Assembly (NCBI GenBank): GCA_012515825.1
Contig: JAAYXQ010000025.1
Location: 1 to 43,758 of the forward strand
Length of the DNA: 43,758 bases
From: Fibrobacter sp.
GTDB lineage: Bacteria; Fibrobacterota; Fibrobacteria; Fibrobacterales; Fibrobacteraceae
Reading direction: 5' to 3'
Shown here: positions 7,752 to 17,223 of the stretch, in pieces
Layout of the letters: each line of letters begins with the position of its first letter
Numbering within the stretch: the stretch's first letter is position 1
Position numbers and translations under genes: made by a program
The notes under the pieces: generated by a model
What the model saw: only the letters and a program-made list of their open reading frames with translations
What the model was told of the DNA's origin: nothing
Databases searched by the model: none

Positions 7752-10700
7752 TTGAAACGAAATATACATATTCTAACTATATTATGGAGGTTGTCTAAAG
7801 AAACAGATCCTCAACATCAGTCTTCTAAAAATAAGAATTGGTCAAGGAGACTGATTGCTGTCGCATTTTTTGCGATTTTTGTAAGCAGTGTTGTCTTCAC
7901 CGCTTGGACTCTTTTTTATTGGCTGGATCATTTTTTAAAGGAAAAACAGACTTATGGTTCCGTAGTAGTAGAACCATTTCAATATTCAAGAGATCATATT
8001 TTATCACATCACTGGGATTCTATCCTTGTTTATAGCCCCGATTTTTCAATTTCAATCCAAAAGCCTCATTTTCGAATTTTTGATCTTCTTTCAAGCAAAC
8101 GATCGGCCTTATTAAAAGTAGAGCATGTAAAATGCCACTTTTCTACTCAACCCAAAGACTCTACCTCAGCCCCCTTTTCACTCGACTCCATAAAAATTCC
8201 AAATATTAAAATACCTATACCCGTTTTCATTGAATTAGACTCTAGTTTGGTAGAAGTCGATTCTACTCTCTTTTGGAAAACTCAAGGGCTAAAAATTAAC
8301 AATGAATCAGCGAACAACGTCATATTATCTATAGACACCATAGACGGAAGTTATCTAGCTTCTTCTTTGAATATCAATGCAATGATATCGCTAGACGATA
8401 TAGAAGTGGCATCTGAAATAAAAATAAATTCAATCAATGGAAAAGATCAGGTCAAACTCAAAGCCAACGCTCCCAAAGATGAACTTCGATCTTATAAGAT
8501 AGAACTAGAAGCCATCGTTCAAGATCCAAAGCAATGGTTACCAGAAAATACTCTACCAACAGGGATACCCACGCTTTCTGATTTAAAATTCAAGATCGAT
8601 TTTTCAGAGAATGAAGACCACTCCAATTATATCTATAATGGAAACATTCAAATAAATACATCCGAATTTTGGCCTCTAGAAGCTTTAAGAAACGACATTT
8701 CTTTTTCAGGAGACTCAAAGGAAATAATAGCCGAAGCCTTTCTACGTAATGAAGATGGTGGAGAAATCGAACTTCATGGAACTCTGGATTTTGATTTGAA
8801 CTTCAATCTCCGTGGAAGTGTAAAAGACATGAGTGCTGAATTTGGTCCTCAAATTATGCCTCTTGACGTACAAATACATTCTGCAGTGAAAAAAGGGAAT
8901 TCCATTGTAGCTGATATTAAAACAAGACGAGGCTCAGAAGTAAAAGCTAATCTATCCAATTTAGATTCAAATCTCAGAATAGACTATCAGGCAAGAATAA
9001 CGCCTACAGAATCTTGGGCTTTAGATTGGACTAGTGGAAATGTCATTCTAGAAGACATTACTCATATATCGGGCTATTTTCAAGATGGGCTTTTACATGC
9101 ACATGCAAAAATTGCTCCCGTCCCATATGCTTATGGCATGAAAGCCGATTCTGTGGTCACAGATCTCGTGCTTAACGAAGATGGAATAATATTTCCAACA
9201 ATTAATATATTCACTCCAAGAGATTCATTATTTGCCTCGGGTGAAGTCATATGGGCTCATCCAAAACAACACACTGCTTGGGAATTAACTTTACCTAATA
9301 GTTCGGCCAAAGCTTGGATTGATTTTGAAGACAGTATAAAAATCAGTGCAGAAACACATAACATTGAAGTTGCTTCCATTCCTTTAGCAAAATCAAATAT
9401 ACTCAATAAGATTAAAGGAACCGTCACAGCTTCTTGGAATCATAATTTTGATAGCAATGAAGGGTATGCTGAAATAGAAGCATCCACCATGTTAGACAAA
9501 TTTATGATTGAAGGGAAAATGACGGTTAAACAAAATCAAGATACCATTTTTATTCAAAACGCAAAAATTAACCACGATAAAAATGCTATCGAAGCAGAAG
9601 CCACATTCCTAATTCCAAACGAATCGACTCCTAAAGGAATTTTACCTGTCGATCTTTTACACGCTTGGGTTGCCTCACATGAATTCGATATTCCCCTCAT
9701 TTTACAACCACTTCAAGACTCCACTTTCAAAAGTGCCTTTTTTAGCGGAGACCTTGCATACAACAAACAATTTGGTTTACAAGGAAACATCAACTTTGAT
9801 CGCATTTTATTTAATAACATTTCAGAAGACGTATTAAGTATTCATCGAGTGAATCTTTTTACAGAAAAAGATAAAGCTGAACTAAATGCGTATCTCAAAA
9901 TAGGAAACGGTGGCTGGAACGGAAATACTCAAATTATATTAAGCGATTTATTTAATTCAAAACGCCATCTAAATATATCTCACGCCACAGAAACAGGTGG
10001 TACAATATGGACAGATGGTTTTATTGATACTTCATTAACGTTCAATGGTTCTATTCAAGCGACTGGATCTTGGTTTTTACCTGCAAATGCAGGAGAAATC
10101 ACTCAAACCGATTTACAAATTGATGTGAAGGCTCCTCTAAAAAAAGGATTGAGTGGAATTGAAGCTCAATTTTATTCAGATAAATCATTCTACAAAATAC
10201 CTTCATTTAACATGACTATTCCCATTTCTCTCCATGGAAAAATGAAAGACAAAGTGGTTTCTGTAGCAAACGTAAAAACTAAAAATGAGCTAGATGAAGA
10301 AATCAATGCCTCCGTTCAAATCAACTTAGATCAAATGGAACTGGATGCCATTCGTTTCTACTCCGAAAAATATTCCTTAACATATGACAGCATCCACTCA
10401 ATTGAAATCAAAAACTTATTTGGGCAAATGGAAGACTTTTCAGATGAGTTTATCATCTCGTCTGATTTATTTGAAATCGCGTATAATTTAAATTCACCCT
10501 CCATTGGTAAAGCCTCGGCCAATTTAAGGGGTAAACTAAATGTTAATATTCCACACTCTAAAGAAAACAGTATTGAAAACTCTTCTGTCAACGGATTTAT
10601 CTTTATAGACAAGGCCGTTTATGAAAAAGAAATAGACATTGATATTTCGCCAAAAAGTATTGATCGTTTACTCACCATGTTCAAAAACACCTTAGTAAAA

Positions 10701-11708
10701 TTCAGAAAATCTTCTATAGAAACAGCATCCATTGCGGGAGGCCGTCCAACCAACTTATCTATTCACATCAGTGACTCTCAAAAAGATTCCGTTGCTATTG
10801 TAACAAGTGTTGCAAAATTTCCTTTGACGGCTGATGTTTGGTTACTTGGAACAACACAACACCCAATCCTTCGTGGCGATGTAACGAGTTCTGGAGAAGG
10901 ATTCTTAGGCATTGAAAAACTGTATGAATTTAATTTGGATTACTTCCGAATATATTGGCCTGATGTGGCATGGCAAAAAGGACTTCTTGATGTATCTAGT
11001 TCCCAAGAACTACCTTATTGTAATTCAACAGAAAAAGAGGAAGAAGAAACCTGCCCCATAAACTTAAATATCATGGGAACAGTCACAGCTCCACAAGTCA
11101 TACCGAGTTCTTCTTGTGGCAATGAATCTTCAGCGGGTTCCATGTATTATAACATCTTTCTCGGCTGTATCTCCGATGAAAACACGACAAACTTAACTGA
11201 TTGGAATAAATTAGCAGGTAAAGCGATAGGAAAAGCCCTTTCCTCTACAGCAAATAAAACTCTGGGGGGTGAATATATTGGCGATATTGATATGAAAATT
11301 CAACTGTTTAATTCCGCAGGGACTTCTGAAAAGGATTCTAGTTATTTTAGAGTACCTATTTCCCTCGATCGCTGGGTAAAAGATCTTAGTATCATTTTCG
11401 GATACACACAAGATCAAAGTGAAAACCCTTCTTATGACCAATCACTTGAATTAGGGGTTAATTACACGCTCCCTGTTTTTAATGAAAAGGATCAAAATCA
11501 GCTAGAACACTTAGACCCCAAATTAACACTCAATGGCGTACTTATTTCCAAACAATATATTTCAAATACAGGTACCAGCAACTCTGAAAGCCGCGTAGAA
11601 AAAAATATAGGTTTCAACTATTCTTATCGTTTTTGGACTCCTTGTATTCTTGGTTTTGGGCAATGTAAAGATAAACGAGGCCCTTTTGATGAGGAGGATG
11701 AAAAATGA
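7752..11708 (+). CDS. tamB: TamB-like AsmA-family envelope protein (translocation and assembly module)
   Basis: A 1318-residue protein with one N-terminal membrane segment (about 34-58, LIAVAFFAIFVSSVVFTAW) and a very long periplasmic part rich in beta strands, as in TamB/YhdP lipid-conduit proteins. The C-terminal ~300 residues show the DUF490/TamB pattern (FPLTADVWLLGTTQHPILRG, then GFNYSYRFW near the end). It overlaps the next gene, an Omp85 protein, by four bases (ATGA), the classic tamB-tamA partnership in reverse order to E. coli. The start is uncertain: TTG at 7752 lacks a good ribosome-binding site, but no better in-frame start precedes the membrane segment. Confidence 0.85.
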   Translation: MKRNIHILTILWRLSKETDPQHQSSKNKNWSRRLIAVAFFAIFVSSVVFTAWTLFYWLDHFLKEKQTYGSVVVEPFQYSRDHILSHHWDSILVYSPDFSISIQKPHFRIFDLLSSKRSALLKVEHVKCHFSTQPKDSTSAPFSLDSIKIPNIKIPIPVFIELDSSLVEVDSTLFWKTQGLKINNESANNVILSIDTIDGSYLASSLNINAMISLDDIEVASEIKINSINGKDQVKLKANAPKDELRSYKIELEAIVQDPKQWLPENTLPTGIPTLSDLKFKIDFSENEDHSNYIYNGNIQINTSEFWPLEALRNDISFSGDSKEIIAEAFLRNEDGGEIELHGTLDFDLNFNLRGSVKDMSAEFGPQIMPLDVQIHSAVKKGNSIVADIKTRRGSEVKANLSNLDSNLRIDYQARITPTESWALDWTSGNVILEDITHISGYFQDGLLHAHAKIAPVPYAYGMKADSVVTDLVLNEDGIIFPTINIFTPRDSLFASGEVIWAHPKQHTAWELTLPNSSAKAWIDFEDSIKISAETHNIEVASIPLAKSNILNKIKGTVTASWNHNFDSNEGYAEIEASTMLDKFMIEGKMTVKQNQDTIFIQNAKINHDKNAIEAEATFLIPNESTPKGILPVDLLHAWVASHEFDIPLILQPLQDSTFKSAFFSGDLAYNKQFGLQGNINFDRILFNNISEDVLSIHRVNLFTEKDKAELNAYLKIGNGGWNGNTQIILSDLFNSKRHLNISHATETGGTIWTDGFIDTSLTFNGSIQATGSWFLPANAGEITQTDLQIDVKAPLKKGLSGIEAQFYSDKSFYKIPSFNMTIPISLHGKMKDKVVSVANVKTKNELDEEINASVQINLDQMELDAIRFYSEKYSLTYDSIHSIEIKNLFGQMEDFSDEFIISSDLFEIAYNLNSPSIGKASANLRGKLNVNIPHSKENSIENSSVNGFIFIDKAVYEKEIDIDISPKSIDRLLTMFKNTLVKFRKSSIETASIAGGRPTNLSIHISDSQKDSVAIVTSVAKFPLTADVWLLGTTQHPILRGDVTSSGEGFLGIEKLYEFNLDYFRIYWPDVAWQKGLLDVSSSQELPYCNSTEKEEEETCPINLNIMGTVTAPQVIPSSSCGNESSAGSMYYNIFLGCISDENTTNLTDWNKLAGKAIGKALSSTANKTLGGEYIGDIDMKIQLFNSAGTSEKDSSYFRVPISLDRWVKDLSIIFGYTQDQSENPSYDQSLELGVNYTLPVFNEKDQNQLEHLDPKLTLNGVLISKQYISNTGTSNSESRVEKNIGFNYSYRFWTPCILGFGQCKDKRGPFDEEDEK

Positions 11709-13576
11709 AACGCTTTATTTTAATCTTTTTCTTGTTTTGTTTCGTATCCCTCTTCGCAAACGATAAAATAAAAAATCCATGGTATGTCGAGTTTTCAGGG
11801 AATAGCCTATTCTCTACTTTTCAATTGACCGACAATTTAGATGTACCAAAAGAATTCGGTCAAATGGATACGACAAAGCAAGATTTCCTAATGAAGCTTG
11901 CAAAAGAAGGGCTCACTGGGCTTTATTATGCTCAAGGTTATTTTAGTGCTGATATCAACTTAGAAATTCAACGAGAATATTATTCGTTAGATAGCGCTCA
12001 ACGAGGTTATCTTTTTTATATCACAGAAGGCCCTCAATATACGTTAGATTCGATTCATATCACAGTAAAAGAAGGGAACAGAGAGCTTGAAATCAACAAG
12101 CATCGATTAAAATCCAATAAAAAAAGTGCGTACAATTCCGAAGCTATTATTGAAGATTTAGAATACATTAAAAGCATTTATCGAAAAGAAGGGTATTTAC
12201 ATACCACCATTGATTACAATGAGCTTTTAGATACACTTCAACATGTCGTGATGTTACAAGTTCGTATTGATCCCAAAACACAAGTTTTAATGGGAAAAAT
12301 AAAGAGTAAATCATTCAAACCCCTTAGTAAATCAAATACAGAAGCTCCTCAAGAAGAAGGACTTTCAGATACCTCTTGGTTAAATTCTCTTTGGAGAATT
12401 CCTTCAGAAAGTTTAATTGATGGAGAACAATTTAGTTCTTTCAAAAACAAGCTGTTTTCGACCCAATTATTTACTCAAATCAAGCTTGAAGATTCATTAC
12501 GAGCAGACGGATTTTCCGACGTTCACCTTCAAGTAATTGAACGTGTTCCAGGAGAAGCAAAGTACTCCATTTTCTTTGAAGAATACTATGGATTTGGTGG
12601 TAGCGCAAGCCTTCGCCATAAAAACTTTTTTGGCTCTTTTCATGAATTTTCGACACACCTGTTTGTCGCTCAAAATAAGCAAGAAATCGCATTAGGGTAT
12701 GCTAACCCACTTTTATTTGGAACAGCATTAACATTCATACCTACTGCCATTCGATTTGAAGATCGTCTTTCATTTAATCATGAAAAGATCACACCTCCAG
12801 CTTATCCTGATAGCGTTGAAGAACGAATGGAAGTCATTAATCGTGGTGATATCACCTTTGGATTATCTTCAAAAATTCGATTTCGTGGCACCCTAGACTC
12901 TCGTTTTGTGAATAAAAATAATGACCAAATCTTTAAGTTTAAATACGAAAACGCCCTTACTTTTGATTTTACGGATGATTTTTTCAACCCGAAAAAAGGG
13001 ATTCGATTCATACCCACATTAGGTGCAGGTATCAACTTACAAGGCACTGAAATGATCGGGAATCCCTATACCTATGGTGAATTAACCACAAACCTCTACT
13101 TCCCTATTATAGGAACACTTCTTGGAGCCATTAGTGGTAGTGGCGGCATATTCTTTAATGAAGCTCTTGAAGATGATGCCCGTATTTTTTATCAAGGTGG
13201 CGCAAGATCGGTGCGTAGTTATCGCTTTAGAAGTATCTTTGCAGGCTATGAATCTGTAGAAGATGGAGACACCTTAATTAATACCAGTTTAACTCCCAGA
13301 TACTTGAGACTAAATCAAGAATTACGTTTCAATATTCCAAGTGTTTCATGGAAAAACTGGCAAATTGTCCAATTCTGGGATTGGACAAAAGTCATGGATA
13401 AAGACAGCGACTTATTTAAGGAGAAAATGTCTGCAAGCGTAGGTCTTGGTATTCGCTATCACTGGCAATTCTTAACCCTTCGACTGGATTACGCTTTCAA
13501 AAAAGATTTTGGAAGCGCATCTCCAGAAGGATTTGCATTTAACCGTTTTACGTTTGATCTATCTCAAGCATTCTAG
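11705..13576 (+). CDS. tamA: Omp85-family outer-membrane protein, TamA-like
   Basis: Outer-membrane beta-barrel that works with TamB in envelope assembly or lipid export. The 623 residues begin with a signal peptide (MKRFILIFFLFCFVSLFA), then about three POTRA-like repeats (to ~290), then a 16-strand-type barrel from about YGFGGSASLRHKNFFG to the final DLSQAF with C-terminal Phe. The lid-loop motif, normally VRGF/Y, reads VRSY here (in GGARSVRSYRFRS), a Gly-to-Ser change. The four-base overlap with tamB supports joint function. BamA itself is less likely because of the tamB linkage and length. Confidence 0.85.
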   Translation: MKRFILIFFLFCFVSLFANDKIKNPWYVEFSGNSLFSTFQLTDNLDVPKEFGQMDTTKQDFLMKLAKEGLTGLYYAQGYFSADINLEIQREYYSLDSAQRGYLFYITEGPQYTLDSIHITVKEGNRELEINKHRLKSNKKSAYNSEAIIEDLEYIKSIYRKEGYLHTTIDYNELLDTLQHVVMLQVRIDPKTQVLMGKIKSKSFKPLSKSNTEAPQEEGLSDTSWLNSLWRIPSESLIDGEQFSSFKNKLFSTQLFTQIKLEDSLRADGFSDVHLQVIERVPGEAKYSIFFEEYYGFGGSASLRHKNFFGSFHEFSTHLFVAQNKQEIALGYANPLLFGTALTFIPTAIRFEDRLSFNHEKITPPAYPDSVEERMEVINRGDITFGLSSKIRFRGTLDSRFVNKNNDQIFKFKYENALTFDFTDDFFNPKKGIRFIPTLGAGINLQGTEMIGNPYTYGELTTNLYFPIIGTLLGAISGSGGIFFNEALEDDARIFYQGGARSVRSYRFRSIFAGYESVEDGDTLINTSLTPRYLRLNQELRFNIPSVSWKNWQIVQFWDWTKVMDKDSDLFKEKMSASVGLGIRYHWQFLTLRLDYAFKKDFGSASPEGFAFNRFTFDLSQAF

Positions 13577-13592
13577 TTTCTGAGACTAGACT

Positions 13593-13625
13593 AAAAAAGC
13601 CCTCGTAGAAAACGAGAGCTTTTTA
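13593..13625. terminator. Bidirectional terminator between tamA and ettA
   Basis: Stem GC-C-CTCGT / ACGAG-A-GC with a short loop, flanked by an A-run on the left and a T-run on the right, so it has a poly-U tail in both directions. It lies between convergent genes ending at 13576 and 13654. Confidence 0.85.
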
Positions 13626-13653
13626 AATGGTTTAAATAGCCTTAAAAACAACC

Positions 13654-15342
13654 TTAACGAGAAAGCGTTTTATAACGAATAGGCTTTGGATTATCAGCAT
13701 CTTCACCTAAACGTTTACGACGATCTGCCTCATATTCACTCCAGTTGCCTTCAAACCAAACTACTTTTGAATCTCCTTCAAAAGCTAATATATGAGTGGC
13801 TATTCGGTCTAAGAACCAACGGTCATGCGAGATAATCACAGCACAACCAGCAAAACGTAGAACCGCTTGTTCCAAAGCCTGAAGCGTTTCCACATCCAAG
13901 TCATTCGTCGGTTCATCCAAGAACAACAAATTCCCTGGTTTTTGAAGATTTTTTGCCATTAACACGCGATTTCGTTCACCACCAGATAAGACCGAGAGTT
14001 TTTTCTGTTGATCAGCTCCAGTAAAATTAAATAAGCCACAATAGGCACGACTATTCATTTTCCTTTCACCAAGAACTATTTCATCTCGTCCATCAGTAAT
14101 GGTTTCCCAAACTGTTTTAGAATCATCCAAACTATCACGACCTTGTTCCATCGAAATAATTTCAACGGTTTCACCAATTTTTAATTCGCCTGCATCAGGA
14201 GTTTCCGTTCCCATGACAAGCTTAAACAAAGTCGTTTTACCAGCTCCATTGGGGCCAATCACGCCGACAATTCCAGATCTAGGAAGTGTAAAGGATAAAT
14301 CATCAAATAAAAGTTTATCGCCAAATGCTTTACGGAGGCCACTTGCTTCAATTACCTTATCGCCAAGACGTTTCCCATTTGGGATAGCAATTTGAGCGAC
14401 CTTAATCTGTTCACGCTGATCTGCAGCAAGTAATTCCTCGTATGCTTTAAGACGAGCCTTGCTCTTTGCTTGACGAGCTTTTGGACTTTGTTTCACCCAT
14501 TCTTGTTCTCGAGCAAGCCGTTTCTGGCGATCCGACTCCCCTTTTTCTTCATTTTTCAAACGATCCAATTTTTGATCAATCCATTCGGCGTAATTACCCT
14601 GCCAAGGAATTCCTCGACCGCGATCGATTTCTAAAATCCAATTAGTCACATTATCTAAGAAATAGCGATCATGTGTGACTAATATAACAGAGCCCTTATA
14701 GTCTCTTAAGTGACGTTCCAACCAAGCCACAGATTCAGCATCTAAATGGTTTGTAGGTTCATCTAAAAGAAGTAAGTCTGGTTCTTCTAAAAGTAATCGA
14801 CAAAGAGCCACGCGCCTTTTTTCTCCTCCCGAAAGATGAGTAACAACAGCATCTCCTGGAGGGCAACGTAAAGCGTCCATCGCAATTTCAATATTGCGTT
14901 CAAGACTCCAAAGATCTTGAGCGTCAATGATATCTTGAAGTTTTCCCTGCTCTTCCATTAAACGATTCATTTCATCATCAGATAATTCTTCGGCAAATCG
15001 CATTGAAATTTCGTTATAAGAATCAAGGATGGCCTGTTTTTTCTTCACAGCAAGCATCACATTTTCTTTCACCGTTAAATTTGGGTCTAATTGAGGCTCT
15101 TGAGGAAGATACCCAGCAGTACGACCTGGTTCAATCCAAGCTTCTCCCTGAAATTCTTTATCAATCCCCGCCATAATGCGCAGTAAAGTGGATTTTCCAG
15201 AACCATTGGGGCCTATGATACCAATTTTAGCTCCATAGAAAAAACTTAAAGAGATATCCTTTAAAACTTCCTTGTTTGGAGGATACAATTTAGTCATGCG
15301 GTGCATATAAAAAATAAACTTCTCTGGTGTTTTTTCAGCCAT
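13654..15342 (-). CDS. ettA: Energy-dependent translational throttle protein EttA (ABC-F ATPase)
   Basis: Ribosome-associated ABC-F protein that gates the first elongation step according to energy state. Two ABC domains are visible: Walker A GPNGSGKST and GPNGAGKTT, signatures LSGGEKRRV and LSGGERNRV, Walker B LLLLDEPTNHLD and LLFLDEPTNDLD. No membrane segment is present. The linker between domains is basic and helical (about 245-320, rich in K/R/E/Q). The length of 562 matches EttA (about 555) rather than Uup. The start ATG has AGGA eight bases upstream. It is a stand-alone gene, divergent from the 15501 gene. Confidence 0.93.
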   Translation of the reverse strand: MAEKTPEKFIFYMHRMTKLYPPNKEVLKDISLSFFYGAKIGIIGPNGSGKSTLLRIMAGIDKEFQGEAWIEPGRTAGYLPQEPQLDPNLTVKENVMLAVKKKQAILDSYNEISMRFAEELSDDEMNRLMEEQGKLQDIIDAQDLWSLERNIEIAMDALRCPPGDAVVTHLSGGEKRRVALCRLLLEEPDLLLLDEPTNHLDAESVAWLERHLRDYKGSVILVTHDRYFLDNVTNWILEIDRGRGIPWQGNYAEWIDQKLDRLKNEEKGESDRQKRLAREQEWVKQSPKARQAKSKARLKAYEELLAADQREQIKVAQIAIPNGKRLGDKVIEASGLRKAFGDKLLFDDLSFTLPRSGIVGVIGPNGAGKTTLFKLVMGTETPDAGELKIGETVEIISMEQGRDSLDDSKTVWETITDGRDEIVLGERKMNSRAYCGLFNFTGADQQKKLSVLSGGERNRVLMAKNLQKPGNLLFLDEPTNDLDVETLQALEQAVLRFAGCAVIISHDRWFLDRIATHILAFEGDSKVVWFEGNWSEYEADRRKRLGEDADNPKPIRYKTLSR

Positions 15343-15396
15343 GATAAAATCCTATAAAAAAAAGAGACTTATTAAACTTAAAGATAATAAAGGTTA

Positions 15397-15430
15397 CCTA
15401 TAATGTTTTTATAAAAAACACCTTTATAGG
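15397..15430. repeat. Imperfect inverted repeat in the ettA / 15501 divergent intergenic region
   Basis: The left arm CCTATAA-TGTTTTT (15397-15410) matches the reverse complement of the right arm (15414-15430), with a three-base insertion in the right arm and a three-base loop. There is no T-run on either side, so it is not a normal terminator. It lies in the 5' region of both divergent genes and could be an operator or an mRNA hairpin. Confidence 0.5.
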
Positions 15431-15500
15431 AAGGAATTTCTTTTTATTCGTGGTTCATTCGAAATAAATCTTTTATATTAAAAGACAAAAGAGGCTAGCT

Positions 15501-17222
15501 ATGGAAGACCCAAAAAAACTAATAAATCAGTTCTTAAAAACAAAACACTCCCCAAATGAAGTCAAAGATTCTCTCTTTAAGGCTGCAGAAGCAGCTTTAT
15601 CAGAAGGCTGGACTTATATGGAAGCGGCTTTTCAACTAGGTAGTAAGGCTCAAGAAGAAGGGCTTTCCGAAGAAGAATCTGAATCAATTATTAGAAGGGC
15701 TTTTGCCTCTGAAAAGAGAACAAAAGAAAGGGCCCCTGACTCATCAGAAGCTCCAGTAATCATGTCCACACAAGCATCGCCTTCTGTAGCCCATGCTTCG
15801 CCTACGTTCGCCGCTGGCATGATCCCATTAGATCAAGTCCTAGCGATGGGATTAGATACTCAATCCATAGAATTACTTCAAAACCATCGTATTGATCCAG
15901 AAGCTCTTTCCATTCCATGGCCTGCCACAGACTGGCGTAAAGATTTAGCGAAGTTAGTAGAAATTGCTTTCCATCCAGATGAAACAATTGACTTCAAGAT
16001 GTCTAATACACCAGAATCAACATCAGAGAAAATAAGTAATATCGTTAATCAATCTGATGCGATCAAAAAAATAATGAAGAGTCTCGATGGTCCCGAAGGA
16101 GCTTTAATTAGCATTAATGCAACTCACGGCGGCCCAGACGCCACGAACGAGAGTTATCGCTATCGTTATGTAGTAGTCGATAACCCTAAGATGAGCTTAG
16201 CAAAACAGCTAGCTTATTATAAAGCTCTAAATTTACCTTGCATCGCGCTTGTGAATACAGGAGCAAATTCCGTACAAGCATGGGTTAAAATTAACGCCGC
16301 CGACTTAGAAGAATACCACGAACGCGTCGACTTTTTATTTTCCACTTTAGAAGAACAAGGTTTTCCTGTAAATGCCGCGAATAAAAACGCAAACCAAATG
16401 GTGCGTATGCCAGGAGTCCTTAGAAACGGAAAGCAGCAATACTTAATTGGTTTAGAACAAGGGGCAAAAGACTTTCTTGAGTGGAAAGAATGGGTAGAAT
16501 ACTGTCTTGACGGTAAGCCGCTTATTGAACTTGCTAGTGATAGTGAAAAACCACCTAAAAAAGATGACCCGATTATTCAAAATGCTCTTCGGGCTGGCGA
16601 ATTTATGCTCTTAACAGCACCTCAAAAAACAGGCAAATCATTTGCATTACTTGATTTAGCACTATCGATTTGTTATGGAGAAGAATGGCTCGGTTCAACA
16701 ACAACAACAAACGATGTTTTATTCATTAATTTTGAATTCACAAAAGCGACGTTCTTAAATCGTCTCCATTTAATCGCAAGCAAAAGAAATATTCCCGCAA
16801 CAACATCCAAGCTCGGTTTCTTAAATCTTCGAGGCATGACTTTATCTCCTTTAGAAATTGCTCAGTTAATCGCTAAAAGAATCGAAGGAGCAAAAAAACT
16901 TGAAAATCATGATTATAAAGTGGTGATTATTGATCCAATTGCTTCTGTTTTACATAATCCGAAAGCCATGAGAACCACTGGGCCATCTCATCAAATTCTC
17001 ATGCAAATGGTAGATACGATCATCGCCTTAACAGGAAGTGCCGTTATTACAGCAAGCAATACGGATGAATTTCCCTACTTAGAAACACATGCCGATAGCG
17101 TCATTTCATTGAATCCAATGGAAGGTTGTCCTAATGTATTTCAAATTCATGGTACTTTTAGGGAGTTTGCGCCATTCCTTGCCAAAGAATGTTCTTGGAT
17201 TTTTCCTAGATTTATAATCTAA
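15501..17222 (+). CDS. Primase-like/RecA-like (RepA-type) ATPase fusion protein
   Basis: A 573-residue protein of unproven role. Order of parts: a small helical N-terminus (1-75), a Pro/Ala/Ser linker (76-105), a region resembling archaeo-eukaryotic primase (AEP/RepB-like) proteins (about 200-325), then a RecA-fold ATPase like plasmid RepA/AAA_25 (about 360-560). The ATPase looks intact: Walker A APQKTGKS (373-380), Walker B VVIIDP (474-479). In the primase-like part VVVDNP (224-229), NTGANSVQAW (252-261) and VRMPGVLRNG (301-310) align by pattern with D-x-P, SGGKSxHAW and RxPG motifs of that family; the SxH histidine is Gln259 here. GAGG lies six bases before the ATG. It is followed after one base by the next gene. 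No mobile-element genes surround it. Confidence 0.7.
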   Translation: MEDPKKLINQFLKTKHSPNEVKDSLFKAAEAALSEGWTYMEAAFQLGSKAQEEGLSEEESESIIRRAFASEKRTKERAPDSSEAPVIMSTQASPSVAHASPTFAAGMIPLDQVLAMGLDTQSIELLQNHRIDPEALSIPWPATDWRKDLAKLVEIAFHPDETIDFKMSNTPESTSEKISNIVNQSDAIKKIMKSLDGPEGALISINATHGGPDATNESYRYRYVVVDNPKMSLAKQLAYYKALNLPCIALVNTGANSVQAWVKINAADLEEYHERVDFLFSTLEEQGFPVNAANKNANQMVRMPGVLRNGKQQYLIGLEQGAKDFLEWKEWVEYCLDGKPLIELASDSEKPPKKDDPIIQNALRAGEFMLLTAPQKTGKSFALLDLALSICYGEEWLGSTTTTNDVLFINFEFTKATFLNRLHLIASKRNIPATTSKLGFLNLRGMTLSPLEIAQLIAKRIEGAKKLENHDYKVVIIDPIASVLHNPKAMRTTGPSHQILMQMVDTIIALTGSAVITASNTDEFPYLETHADSVISLNPMEGCPNVFQIHGTFREFAPFLAKECSWIFPRFII

Positions 17223-17223
17223 A

